This document shows, piece by piece, positions 15,437 through 21,618 of a DNA stretch of 22,230 bases. The position numbers and the translations under genes are program-made. The stretch spans positions 1-22,230 of the forward strand of contig CAYLZO010000062.1 of assembly GCA_964387775.1 (NCBI GenBank), written 5' to 3'. The notes below the pieces were generated by a model. The model ran no database searches. It had not been told where the DNA came from and saw nothing but the letters and a program-made list of their open reading frames with translations. The stretch comes from CAYLZO01 sp964387775 (GTDB lineage Bacteria > Chloroflexota > Anaerolineae > JAAYZQ01). Position 1 is the first letter of the stretch. Every line of letters begins with the position of its first letter.

Positions 15437-15697
15437 GTCAATATTCCCAAGTTTCTCGGCTCCTCGAGCCACAAAGCAGGCAGGACCCCGGTTGAGAAGT
15501 GTGGGATAAAGTCTGTGGCTCAACTGCTACGAAGGGAGCCATTTACTCACGGTCAGCGTCGAGGTCCGTGTTGCCTGCTGCGAGCGGTGAACTGGATGAT
15601 CGAGTTCAAGCCGTCGTCGCTCCGGTGCTTGGCCCTATTGTACCCCAGATTCGGTTTTTGCGCCACTTTTCGGCCCCGGCCGTCAAAGGACAGGACC

Positions 15698-16873
15698 TCA
15701 TTTGATGAGCAAGCCGGTGACCCACAGCAGCAGCATCCCGGCCAGGACCCCGCCAAAGACGGTCAGGGGCATCGGCTCCTCGGCGGTGTCCTGGCGGATC
15801 AACTGGGCGATCTCGTAGACGACTTCAAAGATGGCGCCGGTGCCGATGCCAAAAAAGAGCACGGCCAGCGTCGGCGAGGGGCTGAGGCCCCCGATCCAGG
15901 TGCCGAGGATGGCCGGCGCGCCGCCCAGGAGCCCCAGGAGGGCCAGCCGCCCGAGGCCGGGCCGGTCGCGCAGCAGGGGCGCGACGATGCCCAGCCCCTC
16001 GGTGATGTTCTGGATGATAAAGCCGACGACGAGAAAGCTGCTGAGGGCGATCTCGCCCACGTTGTAGGCGGCGCCGATGGCCAGCCCCTCGCCCAGGTTG
16101 TGCAGGCCGATGCCCAGGGCGATCATCGTCGCGACAGTCAGCCGGCGCGCGCTGCCTTCCCCGCCGGCGGCCTTCTGGCGGCGGCTGATGGCGTCCAGCA
16201 GCAGGAACGTCCCCACGGCGCCGATGCCGACGAGGCCCACCCCCTGGAAGGGATCGGGCACGCCCTCGAGCGGCTCGAATGCCTCGGCCAGGGTGTCCAG
16301 GCCGAGAAAGATGAGCAGCCCGGCGGTGACGGCCAGCAGGAGCACCATCCAGCGGCGCTCCAGGCGGCGCAGGGCCGGGAACCAGAGGATGCCCAGGTAG
16401 ACGGGGATGATGCCCACGTAGAGACCGATGAGGGCAAAGCTGCCAAAGGTGCGGGCCGTGGGCTCGGGCGTGGCAAAGGCGACGGGGATCTCGACGTCGG
16501 TGGCAATGGCGTTGGCCGAGAGGATGGTGAGGGCGTAGGCTTCGGCCTCGACCCACTGGTAGTCGAGGTGGATGGTGGCCGTGCCCAGGCGGGGCACCGT
16601 GGGGCCGGGCTCGACCGTCATGGGCCAGATGGCCTCGTTGATGATCACCTGGGCGATGGTCAGCGGCTCGGGGCCGGCGTTGCGCACGTGGAGATCGATG
16701 CGGCCTGGCCGGAGCACCGTGCGCTCGACGACCAGGTCCTCGACGGGGGCCGGGGGCCGGAGCTGCAAGCCGCCGCCCGTCGTCACAAAGAGGGCGATGA
16801 CGCCGCCCAGCAGTACCAGGGGCAGGATGAGCAGCAGGGCCATCTTCCAATCGAACGATTTCTCGTCGCTCAT
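15698..16873 (-). CDS. ZIP-like metal permease with N-terminal extracytoplasmic domain
   Basis: 391 residues from ATG 16873, with GGAGGG upstream inside the end of the multicopper oxidase gene (3-nt gap). TM1 is at 11-31; residues ~40-135 form a beta-rich soluble domain (VVERTVLRPGRIDLHVRNAGPEPLT pattern). About seven hydrophobic segments follow from 145 on. The ZIP metal helices are visible as LHNLGEGLAIG (H258, N259, E262) and IQNITEGLGIV (Q288, N289, E292). The layout differs from canonical ZIP proteins by the extra N-terminal TM plus sandwich domain, which would sit outside next to the exported oxidase. The tight coupling to the oxidase suggests that the two act together, for example metal oxidation followed by uptake or copper loading; this is inference. 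The metal is unknown. Confidence 0.85.
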   Translation of the reverse strand: MSDEKSFDWKMALLLILPLVLLGGVIALFVTTGGGLQLRPPAPVEDLVVERTVLRPGRIDLHVRNAGPEPLTIAQVIINEAIWPMTVEPGPTVPRLGTATIHLDYQWVEAEAYALTILSANAIATDVEIPVAFATPEPTARTFGSFALIGLYVGIIPVYLGILWFPALRRLERRWMVLLLAVTAGLLIFLGLDTLAEAFEPLEGVPDPFQGVGLVGIGAVGTFLLLDAISRRQKAAGGEGSARRLTVATMIALGIGLHNLGEGLAIGAAYNVGEIALSSFLVVGFIIQNITEGLGIVAPLLRDRPGLGRLALLGLLGGAPAILGTWIGGLSPSPTLAVLFFGIGTGAIFEVVYEIAQLIRQDTAEEPMPLTVFGGVLAGMLLLWVTGLLIK

Positions 16874-16876
16874 GGC

Positions 16877-17917
16877 CTATCCCTCCCTCGGCTGGACGTC
16901 AAAGAGGCCGGCCCAGCCCAGCTCGGCGAACTCGGTCTTGTGGGCGTGGAACATGAACAGGCCCGGGAACTTGTAGGAGAATTCGAGGATGCCGCGCTGG
17001 GCCTGGGCCTGCATGATGGTGTCGGTGTACTCGCTGGGCGTGCGCATCGTGCCCGTGGGACAGTAGTAGAAAAAGTTGGCGTGGAGGTGAAAGGAGTTGA
17101 TGGGGTCGAATTCGAGGATGTTGACGAGAAAGATGCGCACCGTCTCGCCCACGCCGATGGGGATGGGGTGCTTCTGGTAGTGGAAGGGGATGGTGTTGAC
17201 GGCGTAAAAGTCGTTCTCGTCGTCGAAATCGACGTCGATGCCGTTCATGACCATGATGAACTCGTGGTCCACGGGCGACCAGCCGTCCGCCGGCTCGACG
17301 ATGAAGGCGCCGTAGAGGCCCTTGGCGATGTGGCGCGCCAGCGGAAAGGCGTGGCAATGGTAGAGGTGCAGGCCAAAGGGCTCGGCGTCGAACTCGTAGG
17401 TAAAGCTGTCGCCGGGGTGAATGAGGCCCGGTCCGGCGCCCGGCACGCCGTCCATCTCGTAGGGGTGGATGCCGTGGAAGTGGATGGTGTGGGGATGGGT
17501 GCTGACGTTGCGAAAGTGGATGCGGATGCGGTCGCCCTCGGTGCAGCGCAGCGTGGGGCCGGGGATGCGGCCGTTGTAGGTCCAGGCCGGGTAGTCGATG
17601 CCGGGCGCCACCTCGATGGTCTGGTCCCTGGCGATTATGTCGTATTCGCGCAGCGTCTGGCCGCTCTCCAGGGTCGAGACCCGGCCATAGTCGAAATCGG
17701 TCAGGACGTCGGTCGGGTCAAAGCCGTTGCGGGCGTGGTCCACCTCGCCGACGGTGGTCGGCATGGGGCCTTCTTCGTGCCCGGCGTGGGCCGGCGGCGC
17801 GGCGCGGACCGGGCGCCCCTCCGCCTGGGTGCGGGCCAGGGCCGCCGCCCCTCCCGCACCGAGGGCGGTGAGGGCCCCGGCGCGGATAAATGCTCGTCTC
17901 GATAGGTTTTCTGTCAT
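16877..17917 (-). CDS. Tat-exported two-domain multicopper oxidase
   Basis: 346 residues from ATG 17917 with GGAGG 10 nt upstream. The N-terminus carries a twin-arginine signal (SRRAFIRAG followed by an Ala/Gly-rich hydrophobic stretch to ~28). Two cupredoxin domains follow. All eight trinuclear-cluster histidines are visible: H146/H148 (HFHG), H187/H189 (HCH), H277/H279 (HLH) and H324/H326 (HAH). The type 1 copper site lies in the first domain (C188, H196), with Leu201 at the axial position rather than Met, as in laccases. The last motif has HAHK with no cysteine, so the second domain has no T1 site. The two-domain architecture is related to nitrite-reductase-like small laccases. Possible roles are metal (Cu+, Fe2+, Mn2+) oxidation or phenol oxidation. 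The ZIP-like permease follows after 3 nt and a DtxR-type regulator gene lies upstream. Confidence 0.92.
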   Translation of the reverse strand: MTENLSRRAFIRAGALTALGAGGAAALARTQAEGRPVRAAPPAHAGHEEGPMPTTVGEVDHARNGFDPTDVLTDFDYGRVSTLESGQTLREYDIIARDQTIEVAPGIDYPAWTYNGRIPGPTLRCTEGDRIRIHFRNVSTHPHTIHFHGIHPYEMDGVPGAGPGLIHPGDSFTYEFDAEPFGLHLYHCHAFPLARHIAKGLYGAFIVEPADGWSPVDHEFIMVMNGIDVDFDDENDFYAVNTIPFHYQKHPIPIGVGETVRIFLVNILEFDPINSFHLHANFFYYCPTGTMRTPSEYTDTIMQAQAQRGILEFSYKFPGLFMFHAHKTEFAELGWAGLFDVQPREG

Positions 17918-17940
17918 GTCTGTGCGTCCTCCATTTCAAA

Positions 17941-17961
17941 CCCGGTCTCGTGCGAGCCGGG
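17941..17961 (-). promoter_or_regulatory. Hairpin in the leader upstream of the multicopper oxidase
   Basis: CCCGG-t-CTCG-tg-CGAG-c-CGGG forms a near-perfect stem about 24 nt upstream of the oxidase start and just before its Shine-Dalgarno. A second weak stem, GTCTCA/TGAGAC, follows the regulator stop near 18056-18076. Either could terminate or modulate transcription from the regulator into the oxidase. No clear promoter of its own was found for the oxidase in the 172-nt gap. Confidence 0.35.
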
Positions 17962-18000
17962 GCTGTCTTCTTTGGGTGTGTTTCATCTCTGTTGAGCGGG

Positions 18001-18054
18001 GTTCGTAGTCGGCGATTCATCGCCGAAAAAGCGCGCTGGAGCGCGCACTACGAG
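18001..18054. repeat. Dispersed tandem-hairpin repeat, copy B
   Basis: GTTCGTAGT at one end and CACTACGAGC at the other enclose two perfect hairpins: GGCGAT-TC-ATCGCC (18011-18024) and GCGCGCT-GG-AGCGCGC (18031-18046). It matches the complement of copy A along its length, with most differences compensated within stems. Confidence 0.85.
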
Positions 18055-18089
18055 CGTCTCACAACCCACTTGAGACACACCCGCTTGCT

Positions 18090-18743
18090 CTATACTTTCT
18101 CCACAAGAATCTGAGCGGCGACCGGACGCGTCAGGGTCCACTCGTTGCCATCCACCTCGATGGTCAGTGGGCCGTCGGGCAGGTCCGAGGCGACGACCCG
18201 GACCCCGACCTGGGGACGCAGGCCCAGGTCGGCCAGGTGGCGCAGCAGGTCGGCGTCGTCGTCGGGCACCTCGGCGACGTGGGCGCGCTGACCAACCGCC
18301 ACCTCGATCAGCGGCCGGACCGCACGGCGCGGAAGTGTACCATCGCGGGCCGGGATCGGCTGGCCGTGGGGGTCGGCCTGGGGCTCGCCCAGGAAGGCAG
18401 CCAGCCGGTCGGCCACCCGCTGTGACGTGGCGTGCTCCAGGCGGTGGGCCTCGGCGTGGACTTTGTCCCACGACAGGCCCAGGACGTCGGTCAGGAACAG
18501 CTCCCACAGCCGGTGGCGGCGCAGCAGGCGCAGGGCCTCCTGCTCGCCCGCCCCGGTGAGCACGACGCCGTGGTAGGGCCGGTAGGCCACCAGGCCGTCG
18601 CGGTGCAGTTTGCGCATCATGCCCGTTACCGACGGCGGGGCGACACCCAATTGGGCCGCCAGCGCCGTGGTGCTGACCGGCGAGTCGCTGCCTTGCAGAC
18701 GATAGATGGTCAGCAAGTAGTCCTGGACCGATACGCTGCTCAT
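18090..18743 (-). CDS. DtxR/MntR-family metal-dependent transcriptional repressor
   Basis: 217 residues from ATG 18743 with GGGAG upstream. The N-terminal winged helix (~1-65) has VSTTALAAQLGVAPPSVTGMMRKLHRDGLV as recognition region. The dimerisation/metal domain follows: RRHRLWELFLTDVLGL and VHAEAHRLEHATS give H77, E81, H96, H100, E103 and H104 as candidate ligands, and D8 fits the MntR-type N-terminal ligand. The residue equal to DtxR Cys102/MntR Glu99 is His100 and that equal to MntR Glu11 is leucine, so metal preference is unclear. A C-terminal FeoA/SH3-like domain (~145-217) is present. These proteins bind Fe2+ or Mn2+ and repress metal uptake genes. Its own promoter carries a palindrome, suggesting autoregulation, and the oxidase-permease pair lies downstream. 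Confidence 0.92.
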   Translation of the reverse strand: MSSVSVQDYLLTIYRLQGSDSPVSTTALAAQLGVAPPSVTGMMRKLHRDGLVAYRPYHGVVLTGAGEQEALRLLRRHRLWELFLTDVLGLSWDKVHAEAHRLEHATSQRVADRLAAFLGEPQADPHGQPIPARDGTLPRRAVRPLIEVAVGQRAHVAEVPDDDADLLRHLADLGLRPQVGVRVVASDLPDGPLTIEVDGNEWTLTRPVAAQILVEKV

Positions 18744-18756
18744 GGCCTGCTCCCGT

Positions 18757-18774
18757 ATTTAGGCATGGCTAAAT
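18757..18774. promoter_or_regulatory. Palindromic operator, probable DtxR-family box
   Basis: ATTTAG-GCATGG-CTAAAT, an 18-bp near-perfect palindrome (TTTAGGCATGGCTAAA matches its own complement at 14 of 16 bases). It touches the -10 element of the regulator promoter and covers the likely transcription start. The TTTAGGC half resembles known DtxR/IdeR/SirR boxes built on TTAGGC...CCTAA. No second copy was found in the window. Confidence 0.7.
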
Positions 18775-18801
18775 TATATCCCGGCGCGGCGGGTCTGTCA
18801 A
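18773..18801 (-). promoter_or_regulatory. Perfect-consensus sigma70 promoter of the DtxR-family gene
   Basis: Minus strand TTGACA (complement 18801-18796), 17-nt spacer, TATAAT (complement 18778-18773), followed by the palindrome at 18757-18774. Both hexamers match consensus in every base, which fits a strong promoter kept low by repression. Confidence 0.85.
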
Positions 18802-18836
18802 GGCCGGGCGCGTTAGAATCGCGTTAAAATCGACCC

Positions 18837-18865
18837 TTGACAAAAGGGGAGCGCTGTGGTAAACT
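18837..18865 (+). promoter_or_regulatory. Upstream promoter-like element before the antitoxin gene
   Basis: TTGACA (18837-18842), 17-nt spacer, TAAACT (18860-18865). It is about 120 nt from the antitoxin start, upstream of a better promoter. The ~60 nt between the two show no open frame worth calling. Confidence 0.45.
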
Positions 18866-18924
18866 TTTCGTGAGGATGATGATAGAAATCAGCGTGTCTT
18901 CCGCTAGCGTTGCCGGGCACATCG

Positions 18925-18956
18925 TTGACAGATGAAGTGAGCGATGCTATAATCGC
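18925..18956 (+). promoter_or_regulatory. Perfect-consensus promoter of the antitoxin gene with overlapping inverted repeat
   Basis: TTGACA (18925-18930), 17-nt spacer, TATAAT (18948-18953). The inverted repeat GCGAT-gctata-ATCGC (18941-18956) overlaps the -10, as expected for the operator of a self-repressing antitoxin. GAGGAGG (18972-18978) and ATG 18985 follow. Confidence 0.8.
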
Positions 18957-18984
18957 CGCAATAGCAGGCGTGAGGAGGTTGAAC

Positions 18985-19302
18985 ATGGCGATAGACTTGG
19001 CTCACTTGCAGGAACGGCTCGTTGAGCTAGAGTCGGAAGTGCACGATATGCAAGTGCAACTCAGGGAACAAGGGGTACTGCCCGATGCAAAGCCACGGTT
19101 GGAGGTTGGCAACAGTGGAGAGCGGGTCCTTGCATCCTTGCGAGCGAAGGGACTGATCAGCGAACCCACGCCCGACATGCTGAAACTGGCAGATGAGTGG
19201 GAAAAGACCCCGGATCTAGAGAAAAGACGATTACGCGAGAAATTGGACTCGTTAGAACTGGATCCTCCCCTCTCCCAGTGGATCCACGAAAATCGACCGT
19301 AG
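18985..19302 (+). CDS. Small antitoxin-like protein, orphaned partner of a broken PIN toxin
   Basis: 105 residues from ATG 18985, preceded by GAGGAGG at 6 nt. The same frame is open to 18910, but the promoter -10 at 18948-18953 rules that out. Residues ~4-32 are a predicted coiled coil (LAHLQERLVELESEVHDMQVQLREQG). The rest is charged (VLASLRAKGLISEPTPDMLKLADEWEKTPD, ending SQWIHENRP) and has no recognisable DNA-binding domain of known family. The call rests on context: a PIN-domain remnant starts 8 nt downstream, the classic order of a VapBC-type module, and the promoter is consensus with an overlapping inverted repeat. I do not recognise the family; the antitoxin role is inferred. Confidence 0.65.
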   Translation: MAIDLAHLQERLVELESEVHDMQVQLREQGVLPDAKPRLEVGNSGERVLASLRAKGLISEPTPDMLKLADEWEKTPDLEKRRLREKLDSLELDPPLSQWIHENRP

Positions 19303-19310
19303 CCTGGAAC

Positions 19311-19460
19311 ATGGCGATCTACTACTTGGATTCGAGTGCGGTTGTCAAGAAGTACGTCCGCGAACCTGGCAGTGCGTGGCTTCGTGCCCTAATAGCTCGA
19401 CACGAAGGGCTACTCACAGAAGATCCCTTCGAGCACACCGACCTAGATACGGCCCTTTGA
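19311..19460 (+). pseudogene. VapC-like PIN-domain toxin with a large internal deletion
   Basis: The 49-codon frame begins MAIYYLDSSAVVKKYVREPG, the N-terminus of a PIN ribonuclease including the first catalytic Asp (D7), and continues GSAWLRALIA. It then passes directly into RHEGLLTEDPFEHTD, which resembles the last residues of full-length members (a ...EGLLxxDPxxH ending). PIN toxins of this type are about 130-150 residues, so roughly 90-100 central residues, holding the remaining acidic residues of the active site, are missing. The reading frame survived the deletion. The product cannot be an active nuclease. VapC enzymes cleave RNA and are neutralised by the upstream antitoxin. Family assignment from the ends is good; deletion size is an estimate. 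Confidence 0.75.
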
Positions 19461-19462
19461 AA

Positions 19463-20596
19463 ATGCTTGAATTATTACCCAAGCTCCCGCTCTACTGGAG
19501 CTTTTATCACTTTGGCTGGCCCAAGATGCTGCCGTTCAGCATCGTGATCAGCGTCAGCTTTCGCTGCAATAGCAAGTGCAAGACGTGCGACGTGTGGCGC
19601 AAGCCCAACGACGACATGAGCGTCGAGGAGTGGCGCCGGGTCTTTGCCCACCTGGGCCACGCGCCTTTTTACCTGACCTTCACCGGCGGCGAGCCCTTCC
19701 TGCGTGCCGACCTGCACGAGATGGTCATCGCCGGGGCCGAGCTGTGCCGGCCCGGCGTCGTCACCATCCCGACCAACGGCCTACTGACGCGGCGCATCCT
19801 GGATCGCGTGGACCAGATCTGCGCCGCCGCGCCCAAGTCGCAGATCGGCATCAACCTCTCGCTGGACGGCATCGGCGAGGAGCACGACGAGATCCGCCGG
19901 GTGCCGGGCAACTGGAAGCGGGCGATGGAGACGTGGCAGGGGCTGAAGGCGCTCCAGGGGACGCACAGCAACCTGGTGCTCAGCGTGCACACGGTCGTCA
20001 GCAAGTTCAACACGGCGCGCATCCGCGACATCGTGGAGGGGCTCGAATTCCTGGAGCCCGACTCGTACATCACCGAGGTGGCCGAGGAGCGGGTCGAGCT
20101 GGACACGGTGGGCTGGGACATCACCCCCGCCCCCGACGAGTACGCGCCCATCGCCGACTATTTGTCGGCGCGGGCTGAAGCGGTGCCAGCAACCCAGCGT
20201 CGCGGTGCACCGCGAAAGCCGTTGGCCCGCTTTACCCAAGCCTTCCGGGCGCACTACTACCAGCTCGCCAAGCGGGTGTTGCAGGAGCAGACGCAGGTCA
20301 TCCCCTGCCAGGCGGGCTGGGCCAGCGGCCACATCGCGCCCAACGGCGACGTGTGGACCTGCTGCATCCGCGCCGAGCCGGTGGGCAACCTGCGCCAGAC
20401 CGGCTACGACCTGCGGCCCATCTGGTACGAAAAGATCGGCGAGATGCGCCGCCTGCGGGCCAGCATCGCCAACAAGGAATGCGCCTGCCCCATGGCCAAC
20501 GCCAGTTATGCCAACATGCTGCTCCACGCCCCCACGGTCGCCCGCGTTAGCAAGTCGGTAGTGGACAGTGGACAGTGGATAGTGGACAGTGGGTAG
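19463..20596 (+). CDS. Radical SAM protein with SPASM-like C-terminal domain
   Basis: 377 residues from ATG 19463, two nt after the PIN remnant stop; no Shine-Dalgarno is visible. The [4Fe-4S]/SAM motif C35-x3-C39-x2-C42 (CNSKCKTC) is intact, followed by FTGGEPFL (SAM-binding GGEP at 75-78), IPTNGLL and NLSLDGIGEEHDEIR, all standard for the family. The C-terminal part (PCQAGWASGHIAPNGDVWTCC ... NKECACP) has the cysteine layout of a SPASM/twitch domain with an auxiliary cluster. Such enzymes modify peptides, lipids or cofactors. No substrate peptide or biosynthetic partner is seen nearby, so the reaction is unknown. The last ~13 residues (SVVDSGQWIVDSG) and the stop codon come from the heptamer repeat at 20558-20613. 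Confidence 0.9.
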   Translation: MLELLPKLPLYWSFYHFGWPKMLPFSIVISVSFRCNSKCKTCDVWRKPNDDMSVEEWRRVFAHLGHAPFYLTFTGGEPFLRADLHEMVIAGAELCRPGVVTIPTNGLLTRRILDRVDQICAAAPKSQIGINLSLDGIGEEHDEIRRVPGNWKRAMETWQGLKALQGTHSNLVLSVHTVVSKFNTARIRDIVEGLEFLEPDSYITEVAEERVELDTVGWDITPAPDEYAPIADYLSARAEAVPATQRRGAPRKPLARFTQAFRAHYYQLAKRVLQEQTQVIPCQAGWASGHIAPNGDVWTCCIRAEPVGNLRQTGYDLRPIWYEKIGEMRRLRASIANKECACPMANASYANMLLHAPTVARVSKSVVDSGQWIVDSG

Positions 20597-20613
20597 TGGG
20601 TAGTGGGCAGCGA
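20558..20613. repeat. Heptameric tandem repeat (RYAGTGG)8
   Basis: Eight consecutive 7-nt units: GTAGTGG, ACAGTGG, ACAGTGG, ATAGTGG, ACAGTGG, GTAGTGG, GTAGTGG, GCAGCGA. It supplies the end and stop of the radical SAM gene. This type of degenerate heptamer repeat is frequent in filamentous cyanobacteria and Chloroflexota. Confidence 0.9.
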
Positions 20614-20630
20614 GTAGGCTCTTTCTGGCT

Positions 20631-20681
20631 TCCAATCCCCCACCGACAACCTCCAACCTTCAATCTCCAAACGGCAACCAT
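20631..20681. repeat. Degenerate CTCCAA/TTCCAAT-type short repeat
   Basis: TTCCAATC, CCTCCAACC, TTCAATC and TCTCCAA recur over about 50 nt, a second low-complexity repeat of roughly 7-nt period next to the first. The rest of the gap to the next gene contains no gene. Confidence 0.5.
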
Positions 20682-20737
20682 TTGCCAAGGTCAGAAAATG
20701 GTGGTATCATGGACCAAGTCTGTGCAGGGGGTTGTGT

Positions 20738-21558
20738 GTGTTCCGTAGATTGATCCTAGCCATTCTGGTCGTTTTCCTGCTCCTGGCCGCCGCCCTGATG
20801 ACGACGCTTTTTGTCTTTCGCCACCCCACACCTGCCCGGTTCCAGAGTGCAACGACCGGCCAGAGCATCAGCTTGCCTCGGGACGAGGCTGCTCATTTCG
20901 ACGTACAAACCGAGTGGTGGTATTATACCGGCTTTGTGACAGGGGAGGGCGATCAGCGGCACAGCTTTGAGCTGGTCTTTTTCAAGGCCTACGTTCCGGA
21001 ACAAGTCCAGATTGGGGGCGTTCTGCCCATCTCGTGGATCGCCAATCCCCTCTACTTTGCGCACCTGGCCGTGAGTGACCTGTCGGCGCAGGAGCACGTC
21101 TTTTTTGAACGGGCCAACGTGCCCCGGTTCTGGGACGCCGGCGCCAGAACCGACCACTTTGAGGTGTGGAACGGGGGCTGGCGGGCCTGGGCCGAGGACG
21201 ATCAGCACCACCTGCGGGCCGCTACCGGCTGCGGCTGGACCTGGCCCCGGCCAAGCCGCCGGCTCTGCACGGTCCCGAGGGCCTGGGCGTCGTGGACATG
21301 GGCCAGGCGGGCCAGTCCTACTACTACTCCTACACGGATTTGGAGGGCGTGGGCTTTTTGTGGGTGGACGGCGTGCGGTATCCCGTCCGGTGGCACCTGA
21401 CTATCCCGGGTCACGACGTGGACGCGACGGTGGCTGCCACTTTTCCCGAGCAAGAGATGACGATCGAGCTGGGGCCGATCTACTGGGAGGGCAGCGTGAC
21501 GGTCGAGGGGAGCGTCGGCGGGGTCGGCTTTGTGGAGATGACGGGCTATGCGCCATAG
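20738..21558 (+). pseudogene. AttH/CrtC-type lipocalin-like exported protein, broken by frameshift and internal deletion
   Basis: GTG 20738 has AGGGGG 6 nt upstream. The product starts with a signal anchor (FRRLILAILVVFLLLAAALM) and then the AttH N-terminal half: TEWWYYTGFVTGEG, FELVFFKAY, YFAHLAVSDLS, EVWNGGWRAWAEDDQHHLRA. Near 21217-21225 the frame changes, and homology continues in another frame with YRLRLDLAPAKPPALHG and SYYYSYTDLEGVGF. The sequence then jumps at about 21355-21370 to the family's C-terminal end (DGVRYPVRWHLTIPG, YWEGSVTVEG, GFVEMTGYAP). The central part, with the conserved W-x-D-H/R-E-W region and about 80-90 residues, is absent. Intact members (secreted AttH-like proteins and CrtC carotenoid hydratases) are ~350 residues; about 273 codons remain. 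It is non-functional unless the frameshift is an assembly error. Confidence 0.75.
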
Positions 21559-21608
21559 GCCGGGGCTCCTACCCGGCTGAAAAGGCGCGTTTGGAAACGC
21601 GCCCTACG
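21559..21608. repeat. Dispersed tandem-hairpin repeat, copy C (divergent)
   Basis: GCCGGG (21559-21564) pairs with CCCGGC (21572-21577), then GGCGCGTTT (21584-21592) pairs with AAACGCGCC (21595-21603) across a GG loop, ending CCTACGA. Two stems in tandem, an AAA linker and the CTACGA end match copy B; the 5' flank differs. Confidence 0.65.
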
Positions 21609-21618
21609 ATTTGAGAGA

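Noticed and set aside
15431..17905. An 824-codon plus-strand open frame over the permease and oxidase
   Set aside because: Shadow of the two minus-strand genes, which have complete ZIP and copper-site motifs; the plus translation is low-complexity.
20558..20681. CRISPR-like array in the repeat-rich gap
   Set aside because: Units are 7 nt with no spacers; it is a simple tandem repeat.
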